Positions 1 to 6,177 of a stretch of DNA of 15,955 nucleotides are shown here, piece after piece; positions within the stretch are counted from its first letter, which is position 1; every line of letters begins with the position of its first letter. Both the position numbers and the translations under genes were made by a program. The notes beneath the pieces were generated by a model. That model was not told the DNA's origin, ran no database searches, and saw only the letters and a program-made list of their open reading frames with translations. The DNA is from an uncultured Solobacterium sp. (GTDB taxonomy: Bacteria; Bacillota_I; Bacilli_A; Erysipelotrichales; Erysipelotrichaceae): the NCBI GenBank assembly GCA_900547815.1, contig URHY01000052.1, forward strand, positions 1 through 15,955. Direction: 5' to 3'.

Positions 1-54
1 AAAATCCCTATGACTTTTAAAGGTTGATTTATCCCTATCTAGTTTTATATATTC
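1..54. repeat. Left arm of a 54-bp inverted repeat (IS91-like element end)
   Basis: The reverse complement of these bases matches 5758-5811 with a single mismatch (42 against 5770). At 5758 the same sequence leads into the decayed IS91-like element. This arm is therefore probably the same element end in the opposite orientation, with its body beyond the left edge of the window. The repeat supplies the stop codon of the truncated EIIC gene. The repeat is read directly; assigning it to the element is inference. Confidence 0.85.
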
Positions 55-512
55 GGAATAAAACGCATAGGGAAAGCTAGTAAAATAGGATAAACAGTAG
101 CGCACAATTGAACACCACGTACATTTCCTTCAGCTGCATATCGATCAGCCATATGTACAAAACCTGAATTTAGAGTTTTACGAACATTTTCTAAAACTAC
201 TCCTAATAATCCCAATGGGATAGCTAAAGAAATTGCTACTGTTGGATCAATATTTGCCGTAATAGCAATTGGAATGGCAATACAAGAAGCCAAACCTTCA
301 TCAGCAGGAGGATTACCACCAGGTGCAATTGAGCCGATATAAATCATCTGTAATGTTGCTCCGACTTCCAATGCAGTTTTCATATCACCAAACAACAGAC
401 CAATAAAAGGAGCTATTGATAATGGCATACGCATAATTGAAAAACCGTACCAGATTTTTGCTTGTGAAATCCAATACAACAAAGCAATAATTAAAGCTTG
501 TAAAATAGTCAT
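45..512 (-). CDS. PTS mannose-family EIIC component, 3'-truncated
   Basis: This is the membrane channel subunit of a mannose-family (ManY/AgaC-like) sugar phosphotransferase system. It is recognisable from long hydrophobic segments and a conserved central stretch around residues 40-75 containing EVGATLQMIYIG followed by APGGNPPADEG. AAGGAG stands six bases before the ATG. Family members run to roughly 250-270 residues, but this one ends at 155. Its last codons and TAA fall inside the 54-bp repeat at 1-54, so the C-terminal half was probably lost to a mobile-element insertion or rearrangement. It is the last visible gene of the minus-strand PTS operon, 91 bases after the dehydrogenase. The EIID partner, normally next to EIIC, is not in view. 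The product is probably non-functional; confidence in the family is high. Confidence 0.85.
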   Translation of the reverse strand: MTILQALIIALLYWISQAKIWYGFSIMRMPLSIAPFIGLLFGDMKTALEVGATLQMIYIGSIAPGGNPPADEGLASCIAIPIAITANIDPTVAISLAIPLGLLGVVLENVRKTLNSGFVHMADRYAAEGNVRGVQLCATVYPILLAFPMRFIPNI

Positions 513-528
513 CTTTTTCTCTCCTTTT

Positions 529-582
529 CTATACCTTTATATTTGCAAGCATTTCATCAATTATTATTCTGTCACCTCCCAT
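529..582 (-). other. Possible 17-codon mini-ORF between dehydrogenase and EIIC
   Basis: An ATG-to-TAG frame encodes 17 residues beginning MGGDRIIIDEM. It has no clear ribosome binding site of its own, although the sequence GGAGGTGA lies inside it. It may be chance, or a remnant of a lost gene, and I do not assign a function. The rest of the 91-base gap holds the AAGGAG of the EIIC gene. Confidence 0.15.
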
Positions 583-603
583 TATTTCTGCTTTACAGGT
601 TCC

Positions 604-1551
604 TCAATCATTAATCTGATTGACTGGATGTCCTGCTATAAAACTAGTAATATTTTTTACAGTACTATTTAAAATTCGTTTCCTTGCTTCATAAGATCCC
701 CATGACATATGTGGTGTTATAAAACAATTTTTTGTATGAAGTAATGGATTATTTTTTTGAATTGGTTCTAAGGAAACAACATCTAATCCTGCTGCTTTAA
801 TAATTCCATTATTCAAAGCTTCTGCCAAAGCAATCTCATCAATCAACGAGCCTCTAGAATTATTGATTAAAATCGCTGATTTTTTCATAGCCTTAAGTCT
901 TTCCTTATTTATAAGATGATACGTTTGGGCATTTAATGAGCAATGTAATACAATAACATCGGAGTTTTTACAAAGTTCATCAAGATCAACATACTCTATG
1001 TTCTCTTTACAAGGATATTTATCGTATGCTATAACATGCATTCCCAAAGCCTTTGCTATTTCTCCAGTCCTTTGTCCAATACGACCATAACCTATAATTC
1101 CCATCGTTTTCTGATATAGTTCTGTTAAAGGACTGTCCCAAAAACACCAATCTTTATTTTTAGTCCACTTCCCTTGAAAAACCATTTGACTATGATGACC
1201 TACCTGACAACAAATTTCTAGTAATAAAGCAATAGCAAACTGTGAAACTGAATATGTTCCATAACTAGGTACATTACAAACTACAATTCCTTTTTTACTA
1301 GCTGCATCAACATCTACAACGTCATAACCTGTTGCTAAAACTGAAATTAACCTTAATCGATTACAACGTTCAATTAGTTCTTTTCTTAAAGGAGTTTTAT
1401 TGGTTAAAACAATATCAGCATCTTGAATTCGATCAAATATTTCATTTTCAGAAGTTCGATCATAGATTTTAGTTTCTCCTAAACTTTCCATTGAAGACCA
1501 ATCTAAATCCCCAGGATTCAAAGTATAACCATCTAATACTACAAGTTTCAT
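604..1551 (-). CDS. D-isomer-specific 2-hydroxyacid dehydrogenase (glycerate dehydrogenase/hydroxypyruvate reductase-like)
   Basis: A 315-residue NAD(P)-dependent dehydrogenase of normal family length. The N-terminus MKLVVLDGYTLNPGDL is typical of the hydroxypyruvate reductase/glycerate dehydrogenase branch. The Rossmann motif GIIGYGRIGQRTGEIAKALG lies near residue 150. The catalytic triad is visible: Arg in NNSRGSLIDE, Glu in LDVVSLEP and His in TPHMSWGS. Its ATG overlaps the aldolase stop codon by four bases (ATGA), so translation is probably coupled. In this operon it could reduce the oxo-acid or semialdehyde released by the aldolase, for example tartronate semialdehyde or hydroxypyruvate. 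That role is inferred from neighbours; the substrate cannot be read from sequence. Confidence 0.9.
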   Translation of the reverse strand: MKLVVLDGYTLNPGDLDWSSMESLGETKIYDRTSENEIFDRIQDADIVLTNKTPLRKELIERCNRLRLISVLATGYDVVDVDAASKKGIVVCNVPSYGTYSVSQFAIALLLEICCQVGHHSQMVFQGKWTKNKDWCFWDSPLTELYQKTMGIIGYGRIGQRTGEIAKALGMHVIAYDKYPCKENIEYVDLDELCKNSDVIVLHCSLNAQTYHLINKERLKAMKKSAILINNSRGSLIDEIALAEALNNGIIKAAGLDVVSLEPIQKNNPLLHTKNCFITPHMSWGSYEARKRILNSTVKNITSFIAGHPVNQIND

Positions 1552-2339
1552 TTCTGTTGACCTAATTGTTCTAACAAATCATTACCTTGTTCTGTCCAAT
1601 AAACTCTTTCAATTCGAAGTTCAGATCCTAATGCAAAATGAGTTACTCCCATCTTGATATAACGTTCTGCTTCGTCAGAAGAATTTAATTCCACTCTAGG
1701 ACTAACTCCATATTTCAAAGCAGTTCGAATCACTTTTTCTTCAGCTTCTCTAACCTTTTCTACTTCCTCTTTTGCATTAAATCCACTATTCATGGAAAAA
1801 TCAGCAGGACCAAATTGAATAAAATCAACACCAGGAACCTGACAAATTTCTTCAATGTTTTTTACCGCATCAACTTTCTCAATCATAAAGCCCATTACAC
1901 ATTTTGTAACTTCTGATGCATATGTCATTTGATTTGCAAAATGTTCATTTTTATAAAATCGTCTATTTACAAAACCGAGCCTTCCTTGTAATTGAGGAGT
2001 AGCAGGTATCACATTTTTTAACGTATCTTCCACTTCTTTTGCTGTGGTGTGATCTGTAAATAATATTCCTTGAAACCCTGATGCTAAAGCTTTTTGAGCT
2101 ACATACGCTCTATTAGCATAATCAACTTTTATAATGCAAGACATGTCATGTAATTCACAAGCTCTAGCGATGTTTTCTAAATCAACCTGAGAATAAGGAG
2201 CATATTCACCCAAAAACTCTACATAATCATATAAACCTGTTGCTCCTACCACTTCTGCAACCATAGGCCAAGTACTATTAATTCTTGTAGCCATAATTGG
2301 TTGTTTATTGGTTAACTTTTCTCTAAAACGATTTTTCAT
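1548..2339 (-). CDS. HpcH/HpaI (2-dehydro-3-deoxyglucarate aldolase-like) family protein with altered active site
   Basis: A 263-residue TIM-barrel protein of the class II pyruvate-dependent aldolase family (HpcH, GarL, RhmA). The hallmarks are MIEKVDAVKNIEEI followed by PGVDFIQFGPADFSM near residues 150-185, and ASGFQGILF in the middle. Where characterised members carry a catalytic His in a GEHAP- or MEHGP-type motif near residue 45, this protein has GEYAPY. The conserved Arg that follows appears as Lys in IIKVD. These changes may define a subfamily with other chemistry. The start is preceded by AAGGTGG inside the last codons of the EIIB gene, four bases away. It probably acts in the cytoplasm on the PTS-delivered, processed sugar acid. 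Family is confident, reaction is not. Confidence 0.85.
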   Translation of the reverse strand: MKNRFREKLTNKQPIMATRINSTWPMVAEVVGATGLYDYVEFLGEYAPYSQVDLENIARACELHDMSCIIKVDYANRAYVAQKALASGFQGILFTDHTTAKEVEDTLKNVIPATPQLQGRLGFVNRRFYKNEHFANQMTYASEVTKCVMGFMIEKVDAVKNIEEICQVPGVDFIQFGPADFSMNSGFNAKEEVEKVREAEEKVIRTALKYGVSPRVELNSSDEAERYIKMGVTHFALGSELRIERVYWTEQGNDLLEQLGQQK

Positions 2340-2343
2340 TTAT

Positions 2344-2835
2344 CTAGTCCACCTTTCTCAAGATTTCATCTAATTCTTCAATCTCTTCGCCTGGTATTGT
2401 TTGAAAATATACCCGAGTTCCTTTATTCTGGATAGATTTTAATTTTTCTCCATCATCTTTATCCATGGATATTCCTACATGCACAACTTTTCTAGATGCC
2501 GTATTTTCCAATCCGCCAATTTGTAATTCGGATAAATTTAACCCTGCATCAATTGCTTCTTTAGCCATTTCAACTGACTTAAACAAAATAAATATTTGTC
2601 CTTTTACTGTTTTATTTGATGCCCATAAATTTGCCGCTTGTTTAACAGACACAATATCTACTTGGATACCAGTTGGAGCAGCCATTTTATAAACCTGACC
2701 TAAAAATGTATCTTTTGATAAACCATCATCAATTATAATAATTCGATTAGCTCCACACTGTTTTAGCCATTTTGTAATTACTTGTCCATGAATCAATCGA
2801 TAATCAATACGAGCATGTACGATTTCTGCTGCCAT
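2344..2835 (-). CDS. PTS mannose/fructose/sorbose-family EIIB component
   Basis: A 163-residue cytoplasmic phosphocarrier of normal EIIB length. It takes phosphate from EIIA and passes it to the sugar entering through EIIC/EIID. The phosphorylated His is in RIDYRLIHGQVITKW near residue 16; most relatives have RxDDRLIHGQ, so Asp is replaced by Tyr at one position. IIIIDD and QVYKMAAPTG follow as expected. AGGAGG lies five bases before the ATG and is formed by the last codons of EIIA, with a one-base gap between the genes, which implies translational coupling. A paralogue is encoded at 4518-5045 on the other strand. Confidence 0.93.
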   Translation of the reverse strand: MAAEIVHARIDYRLIHGQVITKWLKQCGANRIIIIDDGLSKDTFLGQVYKMAAPTGIQVDIVSVKQAANLWASNKTVKGQIFILFKSVEMAKEAIDAGLNLSELQIGGLENTASRKVVHVGISMDKDDGEKLKSIQNKGTRVYFQTIPGEEIEELDEILRKVD

Positions 2836-2836
2836 T

Positions 2837-3241
2837 TTAACCTCCTAAATTTGAATAATCATAAGCCTTTACAGCTTGCTGTCCAGCCTTCGAAGCTACT
2901 TGTTGAAGTTCTTCCAATGAAATATCTGGATTAGCTTCCTTAATCATCAAAGTTTCCATTAACATACCGAGATTTAAACCACTTACACATTTTGCATTAC
3001 AAATGCTTGTTAAGGCCATTGCAACATTTGATGGCGTTCCTCCATACAAATCGACCATAAGAAGTGTATTCTCTTGTCTTTGAATTATGTCTTTTGCTTG
3101 ATTCATCAAATCTTCCATAGACATTCCAGGTAACAAAGAAAGACTCTCTACTTTTACATTATTTCCTATGATCATCTTGGAACTTTCAACTAAAGCTTCC
3201 CCAGCATGTCCATGCGTCATTATGAGTATACTTACTGTCAT
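2837..3241 (-). CDS. PTS mannose-family EIIA component
   Basis: A 134-residue stand-alone EIIA domain of the ManX N-terminal type, which accepts phosphate from HPr on a His. The active-site His is in MTHGHAGEAL near residue 10, and the helper loop LLMVDLYGGTPSNVAM lies near residue 65. Length is normal for a single EIIA. It is the first gene of the minus-strand operon; GGAAAGGGG stands shortly upstream of the ATG. A TATAAT box and a cre-like site lie 36-55 bases upstream. Confidence 0.93.
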   Translation of the reverse strand: MTVSILIMTHGHAGEALVESSKMIIGNNVKVESLSLLPGMSMEDLMNQAKDIIQRQENTLLMVDLYGGTPSNVAMALTSICNAKCVSGLNLGMLMETLMIKEANPDISLEELQQVASKAGQQAVKAYDYSNLGG

Positions 3242-3276
3242 TTAATTCCCCTTTCCTTTACCTTAAGCTCACTTAA

Positions 3277-3305
3277 ATTATACGAAAGCGTTTTCTTTTT
3301 TGATA
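3277..3305 (-). promoter_or_regulatory. Candidate promoter of the PTS operon
   Basis: On the minus strand a perfect TATAAT lies at 3282-3277, about 36 bases before the EIIA start. The matching -35 position, with a 17-base spacer, reads TATCAA, a poor match to TTGACA. A good -10 with a poor -35 suits a promoter that needs an activator, such as the divergently encoded CdaR-like protein; this is inference. Confidence 0.5.
3283..3296 (+). promoter_or_regulatory. Catabolite-responsive element (cre) candidate
   Basis: CGAAAGCGTTTTCT differs from the Firmicute cre consensus TGAAARCGYTTTCW only in its first base. It sits in the spacer directly upstream of the operon's TATAAT, where CcpA binding would block RNA polymerase. 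This fits glucose repression of a PTS operon. Confidence 0.6.
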
Positions 3306-3380
3306 CGGACATATATTCCAAAAAAAAACTGTATTTTTTGTGCAGATTGTACATAATGCATGAAAGCCGATATAAAATAC

Positions 3381-3409
3381 TTGTTTTCTGATTTTTGTTT
3401 GCATATTAT
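3381..3409 (+). promoter_or_regulatory. Candidate promoter of the regulator gene (possibly leaderless transcript)
   Basis: TTGTTT (3381-3386), a 17-base spacer and TATTAT (3404-3409) lie just before the ATG at 3416. No Shine-Dalgarno is visible upstream of this ATG, so transcription could begin at or next to the start codon. An alternative promoter is TTGTAC (3347-3352), 18 bases, TATAAA (3371-3376), which would give a leader of about 35 bases. Confidence 0.4.
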
Positions 3410-3415
3410 TAAATT

Positions 3416-4534
3416 ATGATTAATAAAAATATCGCAAAAGAATATATAGATACACTAGGACAATTCCCTAATTATCAGATTAGTATTTATGATAGTTATG
3501 CAAAGAAAATCGGTAGTACTTCTAATACAAAGAATTGTTTTTCTCAAGAAGAACTACAAAACTTTCTAAATTCTAATGAATCTGTATTAGAATGTAAAAA
3601 AGACTCATTAAATTGTGTATTAGTAAAAATTTATGAAGATAATATAACTTCTTGTTTTATAGCTATTGCAGGATCTGATAACAATTTACTTCCTATCGCT
3701 ACAGCTTTAAAAATGAGTCTTGAAATTCGTTTAAAATATGAACAGATCCAAACTGAAGAAAAAGAAACTCTTACTATTAACGAACAACTTATAAAAGAGC
3801 TTGTTTCAGATTCATTACAAGTTTCTAAAATCATTGAATTATGCGAACAAAGTAATCATTCTATGGAAATTGAAAGAAAAATGATTATGCTAATTCCTGA
3901 TGATGTATCTTCCTTGGATGTTTTGGCAAATATGAATCTCTACTATGATTCAAAAGAAGATATTGTGGGAAGATTAGGACACCAATTAATTATTCTAAAA
4001 GATATGAGTCGTGCTATAGGAAGTGAAAAAGACTATATTAAAGTATATTTTGATTTCTTAATTAAAAATACATCTTTTAAAGGTAAGGCCTTGGTGGCAT
4101 ATACATCAAAAACTTATGACAATGTAAAATTTGCTTACCAAAATTTAACTTGGTTAAAAAAATATACAACTGTACACAACATACAAGAAACAATTCTATT
4201 TTTTAGCAATTACGTTGATATGTATTGTATTTCTTCAATTCCATATGATATACTTCGAAATCTTTTTTCTTCTTATACATATAATGAAGAAGACGCAAAA
4301 GAATTTATCACAACAACAGATACACTTATACGTAATAATTACAATATAGTAAGATCTAGTAAAGAACTTTTCGTACATAAAAATACACTCATGTATAGAC
4401 TTACAAAAATTAAAAATGAATTTGACATAGATCCTATTAATTCAGAATCAGATCGTAGTTTCATCAAAATATATAATTATTACTTGAAACATAAAATAGA
4501 AACAAAAGGAGATTCAAATGATGAAAGAAATTAA
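3416..4534 (+). CDS. CdaR-like (PucR/sugar-diacid family) transcriptional regulator
   Basis: A 372-residue regulator. Residues about 3-115 resemble the sugar-diacid recognition domain: an opening helix, a short IYDSYAKKIGST strand-turn, and IAIAGSDNNLLPIATALKM near residue 80. The middle resembles the GGDEF-like region of CdaR/PucR regulators. The C-terminus carries the PucR-type helix-turn-helix, with NYNIVRSSKELFVHKNTLMY followed by RLTKIKN at roughly 315-345. CdaR proteins sense sugar acids such as glucarate and activate their catabolic genes; here the target is probably the divergent PTS-aldolase-dehydrogenase operon. It lacks PTS regulation (PRD) domains. Its last 17 bases overlap the following EIIB gene. 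The ligand is unknown. Confidence 0.8.
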   Translation: MINKNIAKEYIDTLGQFPNYQISIYDSYAKKIGSTSNTKNCFSQEELQNFLNSNESVLECKKDSLNCVLVKIYEDNITSCFIAIAGSDNNLLPIATALKMSLEIRLKYEQIQTEEKETLTINEQLIKELVSDSLQVSKIIELCEQSNHSMEIERKMIMLIPDDVSSLDVLANMNLYYDSKEDIVGRLGHQLIILKDMSRAIGSEKDYIKVYFDFLIKNTSFKGKALVAYTSKTYDNVKFAYQNLTWLKKYTTVHNIQETILFFSNYVDMYCISSIPYDILRNLFSSYTYNEEDAKEFITTTDTLIRNNYNIVRSSKELFVHKNTLMYRLTKIKNEFDIDPINSESDRSFIKIYNYYLKHKIETKGDSNDERN

Positions 4535-5045
4535 ATTAATTCGAGTAGATGATCGATTAATACATGCACAAATCATCATTTTTTGGCTAAAGAAAATTAA
4601 TATCAATACGATTTATATTATTGATGATGATTTAGCAGAAAACAAGTTTCTATGTCAAATATACCGTTTAACAACTCCTCCTCATGTACGTATAAAAATT
4701 TTTACAGTTAATCAGGTCGCAGAGTATATCAATAAAAGAACCAATATTCCGCCAACCGCTAGAATATTAATTTTAATAAAATCACTAAAAACTGTTGTTT
4801 CTTTGCACAAAATAAATTTTCCAATCGACACTATCCAAATTGGAGGTAATCTTTTGGAAAGTGGATTAAATAAAAAGCAGATTATTGACCAACTATTTAA
4901 TCGCTTTTCGACAGAAATATCATATCTTTTAGATCATTCTATTTACATATATTGTCAAAATACAACAGATGGAGAAAAGATTATAATTACTAAAGAGCAA
5001 ATAAAACTATTAAATCAAGAACAACAAGATTTCCAAGCTTTATAA
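4518..5045 (+). CDS. Second, unpaired PTS mannose-family EIIB component
   Basis: A 175-residue EIIB homologue whose phosphorylatable His is kept in RVDDRLIHAQIIIFW near residue 17. It is clearly related to the EIIB at 2344-2835 (shared IIDD, then QIYR or QVYK followed by a Pro-containing turn), but diverged. No EIIA, EIIC or EIID accompanies it on this strand. It overlaps the regulator gene, with AAAGGAGA upstream of two adjacent ATG codons (4518 and 4521; either could start). It may be a spare EIIB, or a phosphorylation-state signal for the regulator; the latter is speculation. Confidence 0.88.
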   Translation: MMKEIKLIRVDDRLIHAQIIIFWLKKININTIYIIDDDLAENKFLCQIYRLTTPPHVRIKIFTVNQVAEYINKRTNIPPTARILILIKSLKTVVSLHKINFPIDTIQIGGNLLESGLNKKQIIDQLFNRFSTEISYLLDHSIYIYCQNTTDGEKIIITKEQIKLLNQEQQDFQAL

Positions 5046-5055
5046 CGAGGTTTAT

Positions 5056-5538
5056 ATGTACATATATATAATTCGACATGGAGAAACAGAATGGAACAAA
5101 AAAGGGTTAGTGCAAGGAAAAACAGATATTCCGTTAAATGAAACTGGAATAAAGCAAGCAGAGAGGACTAGTTTTCTATTTAACGATCAATCTTTTGATG
5201 CACTTATCACTTCACCATTAAAACGAGCTATTACTACCGGAAATATACTCACTAAAAATGCTACAGTTTCAAGAAAAATAATAGATGATCGTATCATTGA
5301 AAAATGTTATGGAATTACAGAAGGATGGAATGGAAGAAAACGATATGAGGTATATCCACATGGTCATGCGCCTCAAGAAGAATCATATAAAATTGTAAGA
5401 AAAAGAATGTTTTATGCCATTCAAGAATATGCAAAAGAATACACAAGGAATATTCTTGTTGTCTCTCATGGTTCAGCTATTGCTGCATTGATTAAGGAGC
5501 TGGAACCTACATTAGAAAAAGAATTTTTGAAGATATAA
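5056..5538 (+). CDS. Histidine phosphatase (phosphoglycerate-mutase-like), cut short by an in-frame stop
   Basis: A 160-residue member of the histidine phosphatase superfamily. The phosphorylated His is in IIRHGETEWN at the N-terminus, the Arg in LITSPLKRA near residue 57, the acid region in IIEKCYGITEG near residue 80, and the second His in VVSHGSAIA near residue 135. GAGG lies five bases before the ATG and the gene starts ten bases after the EIIB stop. After TAA at 5536 the same frame stays open for 32 more codons, NLSLTIIDSKSLKLIAWNLD onwards, to TAA at 5635. That reads like a genuine family C-terminus, so one nonsense change probably removed the tail. It may act on a sugar phosphate of this pathway. 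All visible catalytic residues lie before the stop, so some activity could remain. Confidence 0.8.
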   Translation: MYIYIIRHGETEWNKKGLVQGKTDIPLNETGIKQAERTSFLFNDQSFDALITSPLKRAITTGNILTKNATVSRKIIDDRIIEKCYGITEGWNGRKRYEVYPHGHAPQEESYKIVRKRMFYAIQEYAKEYTRNILVVSHGSAIAALIKELEPTLEKEFLKI

Positions 5539-5637
5539 AATTTATCTCTTACTATTATTGATAGTAAAAGTTTAAAACTAATTGCATGGAATCTAGATTT
5601 TAATCAAGCTTTCGACTGGTTTATGCGCAACAAATAA
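5539..5637 (+). pseudogene. Stranded C-terminal segment of the histidine phosphatase
   Basis: This continues the frame of the preceding gene directly after TAA at 5536-5538. It encodes 32 residues ending FDWFMRNK. Hydrophobic and charged residues alternate as in the last strand and helix of histidine phosphatases. A single base change in the stop codon, for instance to AAA, would restore a 193-residue protein of usual length. Confidence 0.6.
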
Positions 5638-5650
5638 AGGACAATAATTA

Positions 5651-5680
5651 AGCCTGACCAAACATTTGTTTAGCCAGGCT
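5651..5680. terminator. Bidirectional terminator between convergent genes
   Basis: AGCCTGACCAAAC (5651-5663) and GTTTAGCCAGGCT (5668-5680) form a 13-bp stem with two mismatches and an ATTT loop. It is followed by a T-rich stretch on the plus strand and by TTAATTATT on the minus strand. It separates the phosphatase from a minus-strand gene end. Confidence 0.65.
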
Positions 5681-5686
5681 GCTTGT

Positions 5687-5770
5687 TTATTGTTTTGTTA
5701 AATCCGAATATAATTCTTTTGAATAGATGCCTTCTTCGATCAGTTTCTTGAAACTTTGAATATATAAAAA
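5687..5770 (-). pseudogene. 3'-terminal fragment of an unidentified minus-strand gene (SHOCT-like tail)
   Basis: Reading leftward, an open frame enters from the repeat at 5758-5811 and ends at TAA 5687-5689. It encodes a tail reading QSFKKLIEEGIYSKELYSDL then TKQ. The pattern (amphipathic helix, EEGIYS turn, second helix) resembles a C-terminal SHOCT motif. The shared terminator just downstream supports a real gene end. The rest of the gene is absent, replaced by the element end. I cannot name it. Confidence 0.35.
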
Positions 5771-5811
5771 TAGATAGGGATAAATCAACCTTTAAAAGTC
5801 ATAGGGATTTT
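5758..5811. repeat. Right arm of the 54-bp inverted repeat (IS91-like element end)
   Basis: It matches the reverse complement of 1-54 at 53 of 54 positions and leads directly into the decayed element. The exact element boundary is uncertain, because the match extends into an AT-rich stretch (GAATATATAAAA) that could be part of the end or a favoured target. Confidence 0.85.
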
Positions 5812-5865
5812 GACTCTGAGATAGAGATGACCTTTAAACACTTTTAGGGTTTACTTTCCCTATCT
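5771..5865. repeat. Imperfect tandem repeats and short inverted repeat at the element's left end
   Basis: ACCTTTAAA occurs at 5788-5796 and 5830-5838. Each copy is preceded by ATAGGGAT or ATAGAGAT and followed by TAGGG at a similar distance, giving two diverged units of about 42-46 bp. AGATAGGGA (5772-5780) is complementary to TCCCTATCT (5857-5865), so the block can fold back on itself. It could be the transposase recognition region. Confidence 0.6.
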
Positions 5866-5893
5866 TTTTGTTACAGTATTTTTAGAAGGGATT

Positions 5894-5950
5894 GGACGTA
5901 AAAAAAGGTAGAAATCCAGCACCGATCAAAGTTGTGATTTCTACCCGTCC
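5894..5950 (+). other. Hairpin upstream of the element's first reading frame
   Basis: GGTAGAAATC (5907-5916) pairs perfectly with GATTTCTACC (5936-5945), and GGACG (5894-5898) pairs with the adjoining CGTCC (5946-5950) across an A-rich bulge. It may be a terminus hairpin or an RNA structure controlling the downstream frame. No T-tract follows, so it is not a normal terminator. Confidence 0.6.
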
Positions 5951-5964
5951 TCTTAGACAATTAT

Positions 5965-6175
5965 ATGATACTGAAAATTACCAACGACTTCAACCTGATT
6001 TTGAATAAAGATGATTATCAAGCTTTTGTTAATGCGATTGATTTGCTGTCTTTACATTGTCCTGTTTGTGGTGTCGTTGGCCTTTTTATATTATATGGAC
6101 ACTACTTATCATTCAAACATTCCAATTGAAACTCTATCATTATTAGATTGTGATGTTCGAAACTTTGATTTCAAT
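5965..6175 (+). pseudogene. Broken zinc-ribbon accessory ORF of the element (DUF6431-like)
   Basis: From ATG 5965 the frame encodes about 54 residues including HCPVCGVVGLFILYGHY, a CxxC zinc-ribbon start like those of DUF6431-type proteins, then stops at TGA 6127. Further on, frame changes recover a second CxxC (CSKC-like, near 6144-6156) and FNHP. This suggests a once-continuous zinc-ribbon protein ahead of the transposase. The family name is from memory of the motif; the frame disruption is read directly. Confidence 0.5.
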
Positions 6176-6177
6176 CA

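Noticed and set aside
3206..3391. 61-codon plus-strand frame across the EIIA start and intergenic region
   Set aside because: It covers the promoter and cre region, has no recognisable domain or ribosome binding site, and is low-complexity.
5894..5950. Riboswitch or intrinsic terminator at the element's hairpin
   Set aside because: No T-tract follows and I see no conserved riboswitch core; described only as a hairpin.
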